Origin: Malania oleifera | Taxonomy: Eukaryota > Streptophyta > Magnoliopsida > Santalales > Ximeniaceae | DNA length: 64,000 bases | Reading direction: 5' to 3' | Assembly: GCF_029873635.1 (NCBI RefSeq) | Contig: NC_080423.1 | Location: 97,398,397 to 97,462,396, forward strand | Shown here: positions 1-14,639 of the stretch, one piece after another | Numbering within the stretch: position 1 is the first letter of the stretch | Layout: every line of letters starts with the position of its first letter | Translations under genes and position numbers: made by a program | The notes under the pieces: model-generated | Database searches by the model: none | What the model was told of the DNA's origin: nothing | What the model saw: the letters and a program-made list of their open reading frames with translations, nothing else

Positions 1-2920
<2,920 letters not shown>

Positions 2921-3084
2921 CCATCTTCCTGCTTCAATAAGACCTAGTACTTTATTCTCCTTCTCAAACGCTTCGACTGCCCAGCTGAGCTATGGTTTGT
3001 GCACAAAGCCAGTGTGCCGTGTTTGCGAATTGGAATTATCCAAAAACCGTTTTTTGTTTTGGTTTTCCTAAAAAAATGACACAA
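2921..3084 (-). promoter_or_regulatory. 5' UTR / proximal promoter region of AlaRS
   Basis: Only about 165 bases separate the AlaRS start codon from the 3' end of the RTE LINE remnant. No clear TATA box was found. The native proximal promoter must be within this short stretch, or transcription now depends on the transposon block next to it. Inference from position only. Confidence 0.35.
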
Positions 3085-3787
3085 CTACATAACAATAAAA
3101 TCAAACCTTAAGTCCCACTAGGTGGGTCATTTATATAAATCTTTTCGAACCAATTATTTTGATAGATTTATAAATATTAAATTTTTATTTATTATCTCTT
3201 TCCTAGTTATTGTATGTCTACCTCTACCCCTTTTATTGTTCTCATAGTAACTAATTCACTCTTTCTCAATAATGTATTATACGACCTACATTACAAGTGC
3301 TCATACCATCTAAGTCATCACTCTCTTATCTTATCTTATTTTATATAGGAGTTATACCTAATTTACTACAAATATGTCCATTTCTTAATTTATCATTCAA
3401 TGTTATATCACTCATTCATCTAAGCATTCTCGTCTCGATAACGTTTACTTTTTGGATATTATGTTTCTTCATGGCCCAATATTCTGATCCATAGAGCATA
3501 ACTGGTCTTATAACTATCCTTTAAAACTTCTCATTCAATTTTAAGGGTATTCTACGATGACATAACATACTTAAAACATATCTCCATTTTACCCAATCTG
3601 CTTTAACTATATGCGTTATATCATCTTCAATTTCTCTTTCAGTTTACATAATAAATCCAAGATATCAAAATCTACAAATGTTATTTATTTCTTCATCATC
3701 ATCAAGTTTAACTTTGTCTCAAATATTCCTTCTATCATTACTAAAATTGCATTTCATATATTCTATATTTAGCTTCACTAATGATCT
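3085..3787 (-). mobile_element. RTE-type LINE remnant, 3' part
   Basis: On the minus strand the piece encodes the region just after the reverse transcriptase core (IRPVMLYGSEYWAMKK, then R-M-L-R and DKLRN), broken by several stops. It ends near 3090 with CCCACCTAGTGGGACTTAAG followed by a T-rich tail, the 3' end typical of plant RTE LINEs and the SINEs that share it. The Copia element at 3788 interrupts it; the upstream part resumes at 13815. The reverse transcriptase core is missing from both parts, so the LINE had lost its middle before or at the time of that insertion. Confidence 0.75.
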
Positions 3788-6010
3788 TGAAAAGTAAGGT
3801 GTAGTCTCAAGAGGGGAGGTGAATTGGATTATAAAAATTTATTTCAATTCATTTTAAGAATCTTTAACCTTCTTTTATTTCTTTGAACTAAATATTGACT
3901 AGTTTGTTTAATTCTTTAATCATTCAAGAACTTAGTTTTTTTAATTCAGTCAATCAACACAACTATGTAAACAACCAAACCAATCATTTAAGTAACCAAG
4001 TCAATCATCCACAATTTGAAAACAAACAACCAAATGATTTGCCAAGCACAAGTTACTTGTAGCACTTAAAATAGTTTGTTTGTTTATATAAGCCATGTAT
4101 ATATAAAATTTGTACTTGCTGATATAAAGTCCTGTATTGATTGTTTTGCTTCTTCAATATGATGTGCAATACAATATCCAATCAACACAATATCTACACT
4201 CTTCTCAATATTCAGAACTCAACTAAACTCTCAGTTAATTTATCATTGGGCATTTAACCAGGTAACGTACTCTCATATGGTTTCCGCATAGTATGGTATA
4301 ACCAACGTACTCCCTTTCAATTTTCGCAACCCAAATCAAAATTAGACTTCAAGTTTACTTGATTTCTATATTACATAGTATATATGATTATCAATTAAAC
4401 CATCCACGCAATTTAAATATGCTGAAAATAAAGAGTAAGGGAAAGAGAGAGTGAGACAGAGATTTTTACGAGGTTCGGCTTATACTCAGCCTACGTCGTC
4501 ACCTTTGGTAAACCACCAAATGATTCACTTAACCTGTTCCTTTTACGGGTGGAACAAACCTTTAAAACACTCTTTGCTTAATGCTAGAGCTCGCCTTCTC
4601 CAAACGATGTCTCTTCGTTCGGTCACTCCTTAACTAAGTTAGAGCCCGCCTCTTTAAGCAATATCCCCTTGCTTAGCCAACGATCCAAACAACCCTTGGA
4701 ATCGTCAATCTACAAGATACAAATCAAATATTTGTGTACAAAGAATTTGCTTTTAAAAGTGCTGATTAGTACAACAATTTAGAACTATAATATACTTTAA
4801 AGTAAATAATAATATGGAAATTAACTTGAATCTCAATGAAGTATATCATCGATTAATTCTTTCAATGATTGAAAGATTTAGAATTTGTAACACAATTCCG
4901 ATGGAAGAAGATCAGCAAAAACTTAGTTGAATTCGTGCAAGTTATGAGCAAGAGAGAGTCTTGAGAATTTGAGAGCAATTGAAAGAGATTTTGAATTTTT
5001 GCTGAATTTGAATTCCTGGTGTATTGATTCAATGATCTTTGAGGCTTATTTATAGACCTGAAAAATGTATATAACTTGATCCCCAAGTGACTTGGAGTAT
5101 TCCCCAAGTTTTCACAAAGTTTGAGCCCCAAGCAAACCATTTAAAAAATGTTTCAGTTTAACTTTTTAAAATTTTGTTCGAGTGGCAGTCGCCTGCCATG
5201 TTATTTTTTAAGGGGCAGTAGGGACAATAGCGTGACAGTCGCCTGCTAGGACACAGCCAGTCGCCTAGCTTGACCACCCAGGCGCCTGTCATGGTTCAGG
5301 CAGTCTATTGGTGGAACACAACACTGCTGTCAACTTTGAGTACCCTTTAGTCTTTTGGTCATAAAGTTTTTTGTATAACTCCAAATTTGACGAGCTTGGT
5401 GTCAAACGAAAGCTAAGATGAAATCCTACAACTTTCATGTTGAACACTTTTTAAAATAAGGAGTTTTGGATAGAAAAAAAATACACCTCAATGCAGAAGT
5501 AGAAAAATTAATAGCATTTGGAAAATCCTCTTTTTTGTGTTTTTCATTCCAAAAATGATTCTAACATTTTTGAAATAATTTTTGACCTTATAAAAATATT
5601 TTCTAAGTATATTAAAAGGTATCTAGGTCCAATAAATTAATCTCAGAGTTTCATGTATCTATATTGAAATTTTCTGAAGTACTTACATGAAATTTCCTAT
5701 AAATTCTTTCAAATTTTCAATTCTTGAATTTCTTGAGATTTTTATACTTGTTTCATCTTTCTTTGAGCTTTCATCAAGTTTTCTTTAATCATCATGCTCT
5801 CATGATCTTCAAACTTTATCTTTAAATCCATTTTTGAATCCATGCTTCAAGCTTCATATTGATCATCCTTTTTTGAAATATAAGCTTTCATGAATATTTT
5901 AACATTGCATTCATCATTGAGTCCTGAAAATACATCACTTAAATAAAGCATGTTAAGTTCTACTTGTTTGTTAGCATCAAAACAAAATGTTAAGCCTTGT
6001 AAGGCCAACA
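3788..6010 (-). repeat. 3' LTR (2223 bp) of the gag-only Copia element
   Basis: Left-hand copy of the LTR, starting TGAAAAGTAAGG and ending GGCCAACA on the plus strand. It contains the ACGAGGTTCGGC ... GCCTACGTCG inverted motif at about 4469-4500, which is related to a hairpin found in the other Copia LTRs here. It is the uninterrupted reference for recognising the insertion in the right-hand copy. Confidence 0.85.
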
Positions 6011-7300
6011 ATCTCCCCATTTTTCATGATGACAAATAAGAAGCAAAAATTAGAGTGAGCCTTAAATAAGTATCATCTTAACAATATTTGCAAGATCAAT
6101 ATCAATTTCAAAACCTCTTTTACAATCATGTTCATCACTATCAAATACTTCTCCTTTTGATATATATTATGTTCATACTTAGTTTTTGCAATTTGAAATA
6201 CTATGCTCAATGTTTGCTTTAAAACTTCTCCCCCTTTTGACAATGATTAAGTTCAAGTAAAATCACATGTTGAGCATATCATCAAACATGCGTATCAAAC
6301 ATATGAACACACTCAATTTATTATTTTTCAATATAGCATGTGTAGTGTGTTATAACATTCAAGTATATGAGCTGTAACTTCATTACTAATGGCTTTTTCC
6401 TTTAGACAATATTTAAGATTTCAATTGTTGATTTTATGATACCGATTTAAAATTGAATTCATGATATCTATTTAAAATTCATGATACCAGTTAAGAATTG
6501 ATACCAATTGAAAATTTAATTCATGATACCAATTGAAAATTCTCTAAATTGATTAACATGGAAACAATCATAATATAAGTAATATGACATAACACTCCCC
6601 TTGAATTCAATACAATCAGTTTTGTTATCAATTTTGCTTTCATCATCCTATATTTGAAAACATAGCTTCACATTATGTATCAAATATCAATATTATGCTC
6701 ATATCATCAATGTCATACCATGCTCATAGATATAATTATTCTTGTCATACTTAAAAAAACCAATTGATCTTTTAGATTGTGATACCAAATGAGCATTTAA
6801 AAAAAAAAAAAAAAAATTGTGATACCAATTAAAATTTTTAAAATGTGATACTAAAAATATTCATAAATACCAAAGACTTTATAGATACCAAAGTTATTAT
6901 CACATTTTGCATAACTCATGAATACCAATATAACCATTATATCTCTCATAACTCATGGATATCAATATAAAAAGCAGTAAGTCTATCCATGTAATTCATC
7001 AATAGCATGCATGATCAAAAATTAATCTCATATCAAAATTCATACTTATACTCAATAATCTCATGCTTAAATTTTCAACATAGTGAATCATAAATTTCAA
7101 TATAAGTCAAGCATATCATGTAGCATATCATATAGGCATGTAAGCATATAGCATCTCATATAATCATTCATTCTCAAACTTATCTTAAACTCTTCTTTAA
7201 GTTTTTTTATTTTAACTAGTTGTTTGTTGATCATGAATTAAGTTACTTTCTCAATTTTTAAAGGGAATGACTTAATCCATGGAGTTTTTTATTTATGAAC
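6011..7300. other. Non-coding interior of the gag-only Copia element
   Basis: AT-rich stretch in which a full-length Copia element would carry pol, but no pol motif was found on either strand. At 6410-6540 the phrase GATACCAATTGAAAATT recurs in diverged tandem copies. It may be residual 3' untranslated sequence of the element. Confidence 0.5.
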
Positions 7301-7307
7301 TAGTCTT

Positions 7308-7740
7308 TCATCTCGGTACCCATACTTTCTTGGGTCTAGTTGGTTTCATAAAGGATATTTCTTTAACTCTCCATATTTGTTTAGTTTTCACACATTTTCT
7401 CTTAAATGGACATTCAGACTTTATATGCCCATTTTTTTTACATTGATAGCATATGGTGTTAGTGTAAGCATTAAGGGATGTGCTTGCATTATCTTTGGAA
7501 GATTTTGAGAAATAATCCATGTAAAGATACCTTTTCTTTTTATTTTCAATTCCATTAAATCCAATGTCTTCTTTGTTTAGAGACATTCTTTAGGAGCCTA
7601 CCATTTTGTCAAATTTTGTTTTTCCTTTTGTAAAGTTATAAATGATATTTTCTTTATCTTTAATTTGATTTTTTAGATCATTTAACTCTATCTCTTTCTT
7701 GTTGTCAACCTTTTTAGTGTTTTTTATAATTTTAGAGATA
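7308..7740 (-). pseudogene. Second zinc-knuckle block of Copia gag
   Basis: The minus strand encodes CYQCKKNGHIKSEC, a CX2CX4HX4C nucleic-acid binding knuckle, followed by a basic segment ending KPTRPKKVWVPR. A VWVP-type ending after a second knuckle is what I expect of Copia gag proteins of the Sirevirus-like lineage; that lineage assignment is from memory and is an inference. The solo LTR at 7746-9628 separates this block from the rest of gag. Confidence 0.65.
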
Positions 7741-8639
7741 GTTTTTGTAACAACCTGCTTAATAAATTGATTTTTTTTCCACTGTAATAATTATCATACT
7801 CTGATACCGTAACATTATCCTAAGCAGCGAGAAGCATAATCATATAAACAAAACCTAAACCATTACATTCAATACCAGAGTTTCGAAATGTTTTGCAATA
7901 CATACAACATAACTGTATCCCCAAAAATGCCCTCAACTAGCTAGAGCTATACAAAATCATTCCCAAAAATGATACTCACTCTCTGATGGGGCACTACAGA
8001 AGCCCTCTATTTGTGAGCCTGATCTATTCGCCTACCCGAATCACCTGAAAAATATTTCAACATTGGGATGAGCCAACGCTCAGTAAGAGAAAATATGCTA
8101 TTACTAGTGTGTGGCAAATGAGCTACTACATATCATGAAATTTGTTTCATATAAACATGAATAACGGAGTACAGAAGTACAGTACAAGTAATAAAACACA
8201 CCACCCCTTTTCCCTATTGCTTAACATATTAGTATTATGATTATAATTCAAAATACTTCTAGTGTATATAGTAGGATCTCTGTTTCTGTAAATCAATACG
8301 TAAGTAATAGTAACTGAAACTGTTCCCTGTGGCTATCTGTGTCATGACATGCCCCTCATGACGAGGTTGTGTAGCCCGTAGGCTGGATTTACCCTGGCTG
8401 GCCAATCAGGAATAAATCACTGAACTTCGTCAGTCGACCTGCCCTCCTCAACCTATATCTGGATGGGGAGCTTAACCTCTTCAAAGGCCTAGGTGGTCGA
8501 CCGTACCACGTATATCTGAATTGGTAACATAGTTTCTGTAGCAATGATACCGTGCTCTGTAGCTGCAAGTCCAACAGGGTCTGATATCGTATAATATATT
8601 TCTATATGCATGTCTATCTGATTTACCATGATTATGAAG

Positions 8640-8870
8640 TACTGAAATAACCATGATACTGCATAACGTACTGAAATCTGAATAATCATAACATGGAACT
8701 GCATATTCGTAATACTAGAATTCGTGTTATCATGGTGCTGAAATTCATAAGATCATGATACTAAAATATCATAAAATCATGGTATTGAAATTCGTATAAT
8801 CATGGTACTAAAATGCATATAATCACAATTCTGAAATTCGTAAAATCATGAAATTAAATTCATAAACATA
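8640..8870. repeat. Degenerate tandem repeat inside the solo LTR
   Basis: Roughly 30-base units built on ATCATGGTACTGAAATTCG recur at least six times with substitutions. They lie in the part of the LTR downstream of its TATA box. Confidence 0.6.
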
Positions 8871-9360
8871 TCCCCGTACCATATACATAATCATAAGCCA
8901 CACCATACTAAAATACATAATTTTCGTAAATAAATAAACTGCATAATATTCAGAACTTTCCTAACATAGCATATTTCTCTTACCTTAACTCTGAAAAGCT
9001 CCTACTGTATTCTAGCTTGATACTCGCAGAGCCTTCTGCAAAACACCCTGAAACCAATATTTTCCAAAACTAAACATCAGTATTTTTCCGTCTATAACAT
9101 TTTCTCTAACTGCCACAAGGCCAAAAGGAGACTAAAAGGCCTTACCTTGAATTTGGGATGATTTCCAACTCTATTTTCCCGACGATCTGCTCCGACAGAT
9201 GCGTAGAGAACTCCGCCAGGAGCGTCATGGTAGCTTCGGATCGTCGATCAGGCGACTGGTGGGGCCGAAAATGAAGAAAGAAGGGAGAGAGAGTCGTAGA
9301 AGAGAGAGAGGAGAGAGAGAGAGAGCGGCAAGAGAATGAATAAAAAACCCGTCTTTCCAC

Positions 9361-9552
9361 TATTTATACAACCCGGCTCGTCGACGAGACACGTCGCCTC
9401 GTCAACGAGTTCTTCATTAAATTCGTCGACAAAGCCCTGTGTTCGTCGACGAAATTCTGAAGGCCTTCGTCGACGAAGCTTGGCAATTTCCTGTATTTTT
9501 AATTATTTAATATTATCTCCAAAATGCAATGTCGCGTTCGTCGACGAAGTCT
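9361..9552 (-). promoter_or_regulatory. LTR promoter: TATA box with TCGTCGACGA palindrome array
   Basis: Six copies or near-copies of the palindrome TCGTCGACGA lie between about 9378 and 9551, extended on both sides to CTCGTCGACGAG or TTCGTCGACGAA. They sit immediately upstream of a minus-strand TATAAATA (9368-9361). This is where enhancer elements of an LTR are expected. That they bind a factor is an inference. Confidence 0.6.
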
Positions 9553-9639
9553 ACGACCTCCTTCTATTTCAGTACCTATTTTCTCTCCCTCTTATTATTA
9601 TTAACATGCTATTATTCAGGTCACTACAGTTTTCTTATC

Positions 9640-11090
9640 TTATCCTCTAATTAATAAATATATATATGTATATATACATATATATTTCTTAAATTCTATA
9701 GAGTATAGGGATCGAAGGTCTTCTATCATCTTTTCATTTTTGCTTTCTAATTCTTTAATTTTTAAATCTTTTTCATTTTCAGCAAGATTTTTAGCTTCTA
9801 ACTTCTTTGTCATAGCTTCATTTTTACTTTTTATTTTTTTGATTCTAGAATTATTTTCTCTTTCTGCAGCCTTAAGGAATTCTAACTCTTTCTTTCTTCC
9901 TTCGTTCATATTTTTCAATGAAGTATTTTGTTTAGTTGCTTTAATTAGCATCTTATGAACTTTGTATAAATCATTTTGAAATTTTTCATAAGACGACATG
10001 CTCTCATCATCGGATTCATCACTACAAGAATTATTTAAAGATTTAGATGATGAACTTTCCTCATTGTCCCAAGCCATAAAACACGTATAAGCAATCTCTT
10101 GGTCACTTAATTCATTTTTTGAACTACTTGTACTCATCATGTCCCAAGTAGTGACTTTCATGGCATTTTTCTTTTTCTTCTTAGATTTTTTCTTTAGTAG
10201 TGGACATTCTGGTTTAATATGTCCGGTTTTGTTGCAATTGTAACACGTAGGAGTTTTATTCTTTGATATTTTGCTAACTTCTTCTTCTACTTCATCTGAT
10301 TCAAATTTAGATTTTCTTTTGAATTTATTTTTCCTTCTTAGAATTTTTGCTAGCTTTTTAGATATAAAGGTTACTTCATCTTCGTCAATTTCTTCTTCAT
10401 TACTTGAGTTCTCTTTTGAGGCTTTGAAGACTATTGTGTCTTGGGTTTTGGTTTTCCACTTTTTTCATTCATTGTCATTTCATATGTGAGTAAAGAACCT
10501 ATAAGCTCATCTAAAGAAGTGGTTTCCAGATTTCTTCCTTCCGTTATAGCAGTGACTTTTGGTTCCCATTTAGGTGGCAGCCTTCTAAGAATTTTCCTTA
10601 TCATCTCATAAGTAGTGTAGGTTTTTCCTAGTGCATTTGGGGAATTAATTATGTGAGTGAACCTAGTAAACACATTAGTTATGAATTCATCTGAATTCAT
10701 CTTAAAAGCTTAATTTTCACTTGTAAGCATATCGATCCTATTATTCCTAACATCTATAGTTCCTTCATATGTTACTTTTAGCTTGTCCCATATTTCCTTA
10801 ACTGATTTGCAAGTCATTACTCTATTAAATTCATTGGCATCTAAAGCATAATATAGAACATTCATAGTACTAGAGTTTATTTGTAATATTTTATAATCTC
10901 TTTCAGTCATGTCTTTCTTTTCCTTAGGTATTTGTTTTCCATCTACTAATGTGGTAGGAATTAGATCATCATCCGTGACAACCTCCCAAGCTTTCCAATC
11001 CATGGTTTGAAGTATATTTGATTTCTCTTTTTCCAAAATGTATAGTTGTGTCCACAAAAGATTGATGGTCTAGTTGAAGATTGTCCCTCT
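9640..11090 (-). pseudogene. Copia gag remnant (UBN2-type, knuckle and coiled-coil linker)
   Basis: Reading leftward from the primer-binding site: MDWKAWEVV near the N-terminus, a UBN2-like core with CKSVKEIWDKLKVTYEGT and IRKILRRLPPKWEPKV, a Glu/Lys-rich linker, the knuckle CYNCNKTGHIKPEC at about 10250-10210, then an acidic Ser-rich segment (ACFMAW-type) and a coiled coil. The block is decayed. Confidence 0.75.
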
Positions 11091-11176
11091 CCAAAGGGAG
11101 TTACGCCTAATTGAGTCATTTAGATCTTTTTATAACTACTAATTAAGATTTGCTATAACCCCTCTCTGATACCAAT

Positions 11177-13814
11177 TGAAAAGTAAGGTGTAATCCCAAG
11201 AGGGGGCGTGAATTGGATTATAATTTTTTTTTTAATTCCTTTTAATAATTTTTAACCTTCTTTTATTTCTTTGAACTAATTCTTGACTTGTTTGTTTAAT
11301 TCTTTAATCACTCAAAAACTTAGTTCTTTTAATTCAATCAATCAATACAACTATGTAAACAACCAAGCAACCAAATCAATCATTCAAGTAACCAAGTCAA
11401 TCATCCACAATTTGAAAGCAAACAACCAAATGATTTGCCAAGCACAAGTTACCTGCAACACTTAAAATAGTTTGTTTGTTTATATAAGCCCTGTATATAT
11501 AAAATTTGTATTTGCTGATATAAAGCCCTGTATTGATTGTTTTGCTTCTTCAATATGATGTGCAATACAATATCCAATCAACACAATATCTACATTTTTC
11601 TCAATATACAGAACTCAACTAAACTCTCAGTTAATTTATCTTTGGGCATTTAATCAGGTAACGTACTCTCATATAGTTTCCGCATAGTATGGTATAACCA
11701 ACGTACTCCCTTTCAATTTTCGCAACCCAAATCAAAATTAAACTTCAAGTTTACTTGATTTCTATATTACGCAGTATAGATGATTATCAATTAAACCATC
11801 CACACAATTTAAATATGTTGAAAATAAAGAGTAAGGGAAAGAGAGTGAGACAGAGATTTTTACGAGGTTCGGCTTGTTGGGCTTTTGTGGAGCCTAGTTG
11901 TGTCTTAATTTGGATGACGACCCAACCTCTGTTTAATTAGAGATTCCTAACCTAAGGCTTAGTCCATGGAGCGAAGGCTTGGGCCGGAAAATTTTTTGGA
12001 GCCCATTCGGAACGGAACCCTAGGCGCAACATATAAAAAGGGTGCTTTCGGGTGATTAGTGTTTGCGTGGTTGTATCCGCGAGAGAGAGCGAGAGCGAGA
12101 GAATTGTATCGCCGCACTCTTTGTGCTTTCTTCCTGATAATATTGAAATCCCTGCAACTCCGTGGACGTAGGCAAAATTGCCGAACCACGTAAATATTGT
12201 CTTGTGCGTGTGATTGAATTTTTTTTCTTTGGCGTTATTCTTTCTCTATTTGTTTCTCACAGGTTTAAACCCAGCCTCTGTTGTTGCCTTTGGCAAACCA
12301 CCAAATGATTCACTTAACCTGTTCCTTTGACGGACGGAACAAACCTTTAAAACACTCCTTGCTTAATGCTAGAGCTCGCCTTCTCCAAACGATGTCTCCT
12401 CGTTCGGTCACTCCTTAACTAAGCTAAAGCCCCCCTCTCTAAGTAATATCCTCTTACTTAACCAACGATCCAAACAACCCTTGGAAACGTCAATCTACAA
12501 TATACAAATCAAATATTTGTGTACAAAGAATTTGCTTTTAAAAGAGTTGATTAGTACAACAATTCAAAACTATAATATACTTCAAAGTAAATAATAATAT
12601 GGAAATTAACTTGAAGCTCAATGAAGTATATCATCGATTAATTCTTTCAATGATAAAAAGATTTAGAATTTGTAGCACAATTCCGGTGGAAGAAGATCAG
12701 CAAAAACTTAGTTGAATTCGTGCAAGTTGAGAGCAAGAGAGAGCCTTGAGAATTTGAGAGCAATTGAGAGAGATTTTGAATTTTTGTTGAATTTGAATTC
12801 CTGGTGTATTGATTCAATGATCTTTGAGGCTTATTTATAGACATGAAAAAGGTATGTAACTTGATCCCCAAGTGACTTGGAGTATTCCCCAAGTTTTCAC
12901 AAAGTTTGAGTCCCAAACAAACTAGTTAAAAAATGTTTTCGTTGAGCTTTTTAAAATTCTGTTCGAATGGCAGTCGCCTGCCACAATCTGGCAGTTGCAT
13001 GCCACGTTATTTTTAAAAAGGAAATAGGGACAGTAGGGTGACAGTCGCCTGCAAAGACACAGCCAGTCGCTTGGCTTGACCACCCAGGCGCCTGTCATGG
13101 TTCAGGTAGTCTACTGGTAGAACACAACACTGTTGTCAGCTTTGAGTACCCCTCAGTATTTTGGTCATAATATTTTTTTTATAACTCCAAATTTGACGAT
13201 CTTGGTGTCAAACGAAAGCTAAGAGAAAATCCTACAACTTTCATGTTAAATACTTTTTAAAATAAGGAGCTTTGGATATAAAAAAATACACTTCAATATA
13301 GATATAGAAAAATTAACAACATTTGAAAAATCCTCTTTTTTGTGCTTTTCATTCCAAAAATGTTTCTAACATTTTTGAAATAATTTTTGACCTTATAAAA
13401 ATATTTTCTAAGTATATTAAAAGGTATCTAGGTCCAATAAATTAACCTAAGAGTTTCATGTATTTATATTGAAAATTTTGAAGTACTTACATGAAATTTC
13501 ATATAAACTCTTTTAAATTTTCAATTCTTGAATTCCTTGAGATCTTTATGCTTGCTTCATCTTTCTTTGAGCTTTCATCAAGTTTTCTTTAATCTTCATG
13601 CTCTCATAATCTTCAAACTTTATCTTTAAATCCATTTTTGAATCCATGTTTCAAGCTTCATATTGATCATCCTTTTTTAAAATATAAACTTTCATGAATT
13701 CTTTAACCTTGTATTCATTATTGAGTCGTGAAAATACATCACTTAAATAAAACATGTTAAGTTCTACTTGTTTGTTAGTATTAAAACAAGATGTTAAGCC
13801 TTATAAGGCCAACG
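11177..13814 (-). repeat. 5' LTR of the gag-only Copia element, carrying a solo LTR
   Basis: Right-hand LTR, collinear with 3788-6010 apart from about 390 extra bases at 11875-12266 that come from another Copia family. After removing that piece its length matches the left LTR. It is followed directly by the GATCT duplication. Confidence 0.85.
11875..12266 (+). mobile_element. Solo LTR of the same Copia family as the element at 36617-41504
   Basis: It starts TGTTGGGCTTTTGTGGAG and follows the 36617-37033 LTR closely, including the TATAAAA box and the CGTGGACGTAGGC ... GCCGAACCACG hairpin at 12161-12190. The last 25 or so bases of the family LTR are not recognisable. The host sequence on both sides is continuous with the uninterrupted LTR at about 4480. 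The insertion point falls in the loop of that host LTR's own hairpin motif. Confidence 0.8.
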
Positions 13815-14290
13815 GATCTTTTTTGCATTTTTTTTACCTCTTTATACTTTTCAAAGTTTGATATGTTTTTACAATTTTGCCACGTTTTATACTAAATTTA
13901 TTTTGTTTTTATGACTTTTTTAACATCTTTATCTCACTACCAACTTTCTTTTCTATTTAAGAATCTTCCCCTTAATTTACCTAAAATCTCTTTTGTTATC
14001 TTTTTAATAGAGCTAACTAATCTACTCCAAAGAGTATTTGTATCTATCTCATTCTCTATAGTCCAATCCTCATCTTTGATCATTTTATCTTTAAATTTTA
14101 TTATATTTTATCCTTTCAGGTTCCACCGCCTAGTTATCTTATACTGATTTATTTTATCATTTTTCTTCTATTTTTTGATACATATATCTAACACTAAGAC
14201 TCTATGTTGTGTGGTTAGGCTTTTACCTGTAATAACTTTACAATCATTGTATGATAAATGATCTACCCTCCTAATTAAAAAAAAAAATTT
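13815..14290 (-). mobile_element. RTE-type LINE remnant, upstream part
   Basis: The minus strand encodes the linker between endonuclease and reverse transcriptase (RRWNLKG, DKMIKDEDW, ITKEILGKLRG), which in RTE LINEs precedes the reverse transcriptase. It is the other side of the piece at 3085-3787; the GATCT duplication sits at the junction. No complete 5' end was identified. Confidence 0.65.
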
Positions 14291-14409
14291 ATTTGACTTT
14301 TATTTTGTTCTCGTGTAAAGGTTATTAAGTGTTATTCACTATTCTTAAAGCAATTATTCATTATACTAAAATCATATGACATAACAAAGTCTAAGATCAT
14401 ATCCACTTT

Positions 14410-14630
14410 TAGGGACCTCCCATCAGGTTTCAAAAATCTTAAGAACCTCCCATAAAGCTTGCGAAAAAGACACAGACATCTTTTCAAAAAACTTATTTTT
14501 TTTACAAAATACAATGTAGGTTTATGTATTTTTTACAAATTTTAGGGGAGACTCTTAAGATTCTTGAAATCTCAAGAGGGATGTTTAGAATTTTTAAAAC
14601 ATTAGGGAAGATCTTTATCTTTTTGTCAAA
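14410..14630. repeat. Diverged foldback repeat, relative of 662-876
   Basis: It carries GACCTCCCATCAGGTTTC and AAGAACCTCCCATAAAGC on the left, and inverted counterparts (GAAATCTCAAGAGGGATG, ATTAGGGAAGATC) on the right, with the same AAAAAGACACA phrase as the first copy. It is much more diverged than the first copy. Confidence 0.5.
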
Positions 14631-14639
14631 TATAAAAAA

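Larger units (their letters stand above)
7746..9628 (-). mobile_element. Solo LTR (1883 bp), Gypsy-like, inserted in the Copia element
   Basis: It runs from TG to CA on either strand and is flanked by the 5-base duplication GTTTT (7741-7745 and 9629-9633). There is no internal region, so it is a solo LTR left by recombination between two LTRs. On the minus strand it begins TGTAGTGACCTG and ends GGTTGTTACA. A TATAAATA box lies at 9368-9361 (minus strand), with a palindrome array just upstream and a CT-rich leader just downstream, which fixes the orientation. Its length and ends suggest Gypsy; no coding sequence is left to prove it. Confidence 0.85.
3788..13814 (-). mobile_element. Gag-only Copia-type LTR element with 2.2-kb LTRs
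   Basis: The LTRs lie at 3788-6010 and 11177-13814 and are flanked by the 5-base duplication GATCT (3783-3787 and 13815-13819). Next to the right LTR, on the minus strand, is a primer-binding site TTGGTATCAGAGAG (initiator Met tRNA). Next to the left LTR is a purine tract AAATGGGGAGAT. The order therefore reads right to left. Between the LTRs lie only gag blocks: a UBN2-type gag region (about 11090-10430), a Cys-Cys-His-Cys knuckle (about 10270-10190), a coiled-coil linker (about 10160-9640) and a second knuckle (about 7460-7400). No protease, integrase or reverse transcriptase sequence was seen. Two solo LTRs are inserted in it. By eye the LTRs are roughly 90% alike. The element is decayed, with several interruptions in gag. 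Confidence 0.85.

Noticed and set aside
6410-6540. CRISPR-like repeated phrase (GATACCAATTGAAAATT)
   Set aside because: Irregular spacing, diverged units and plant context; a degenerate repeat in an LTR element.
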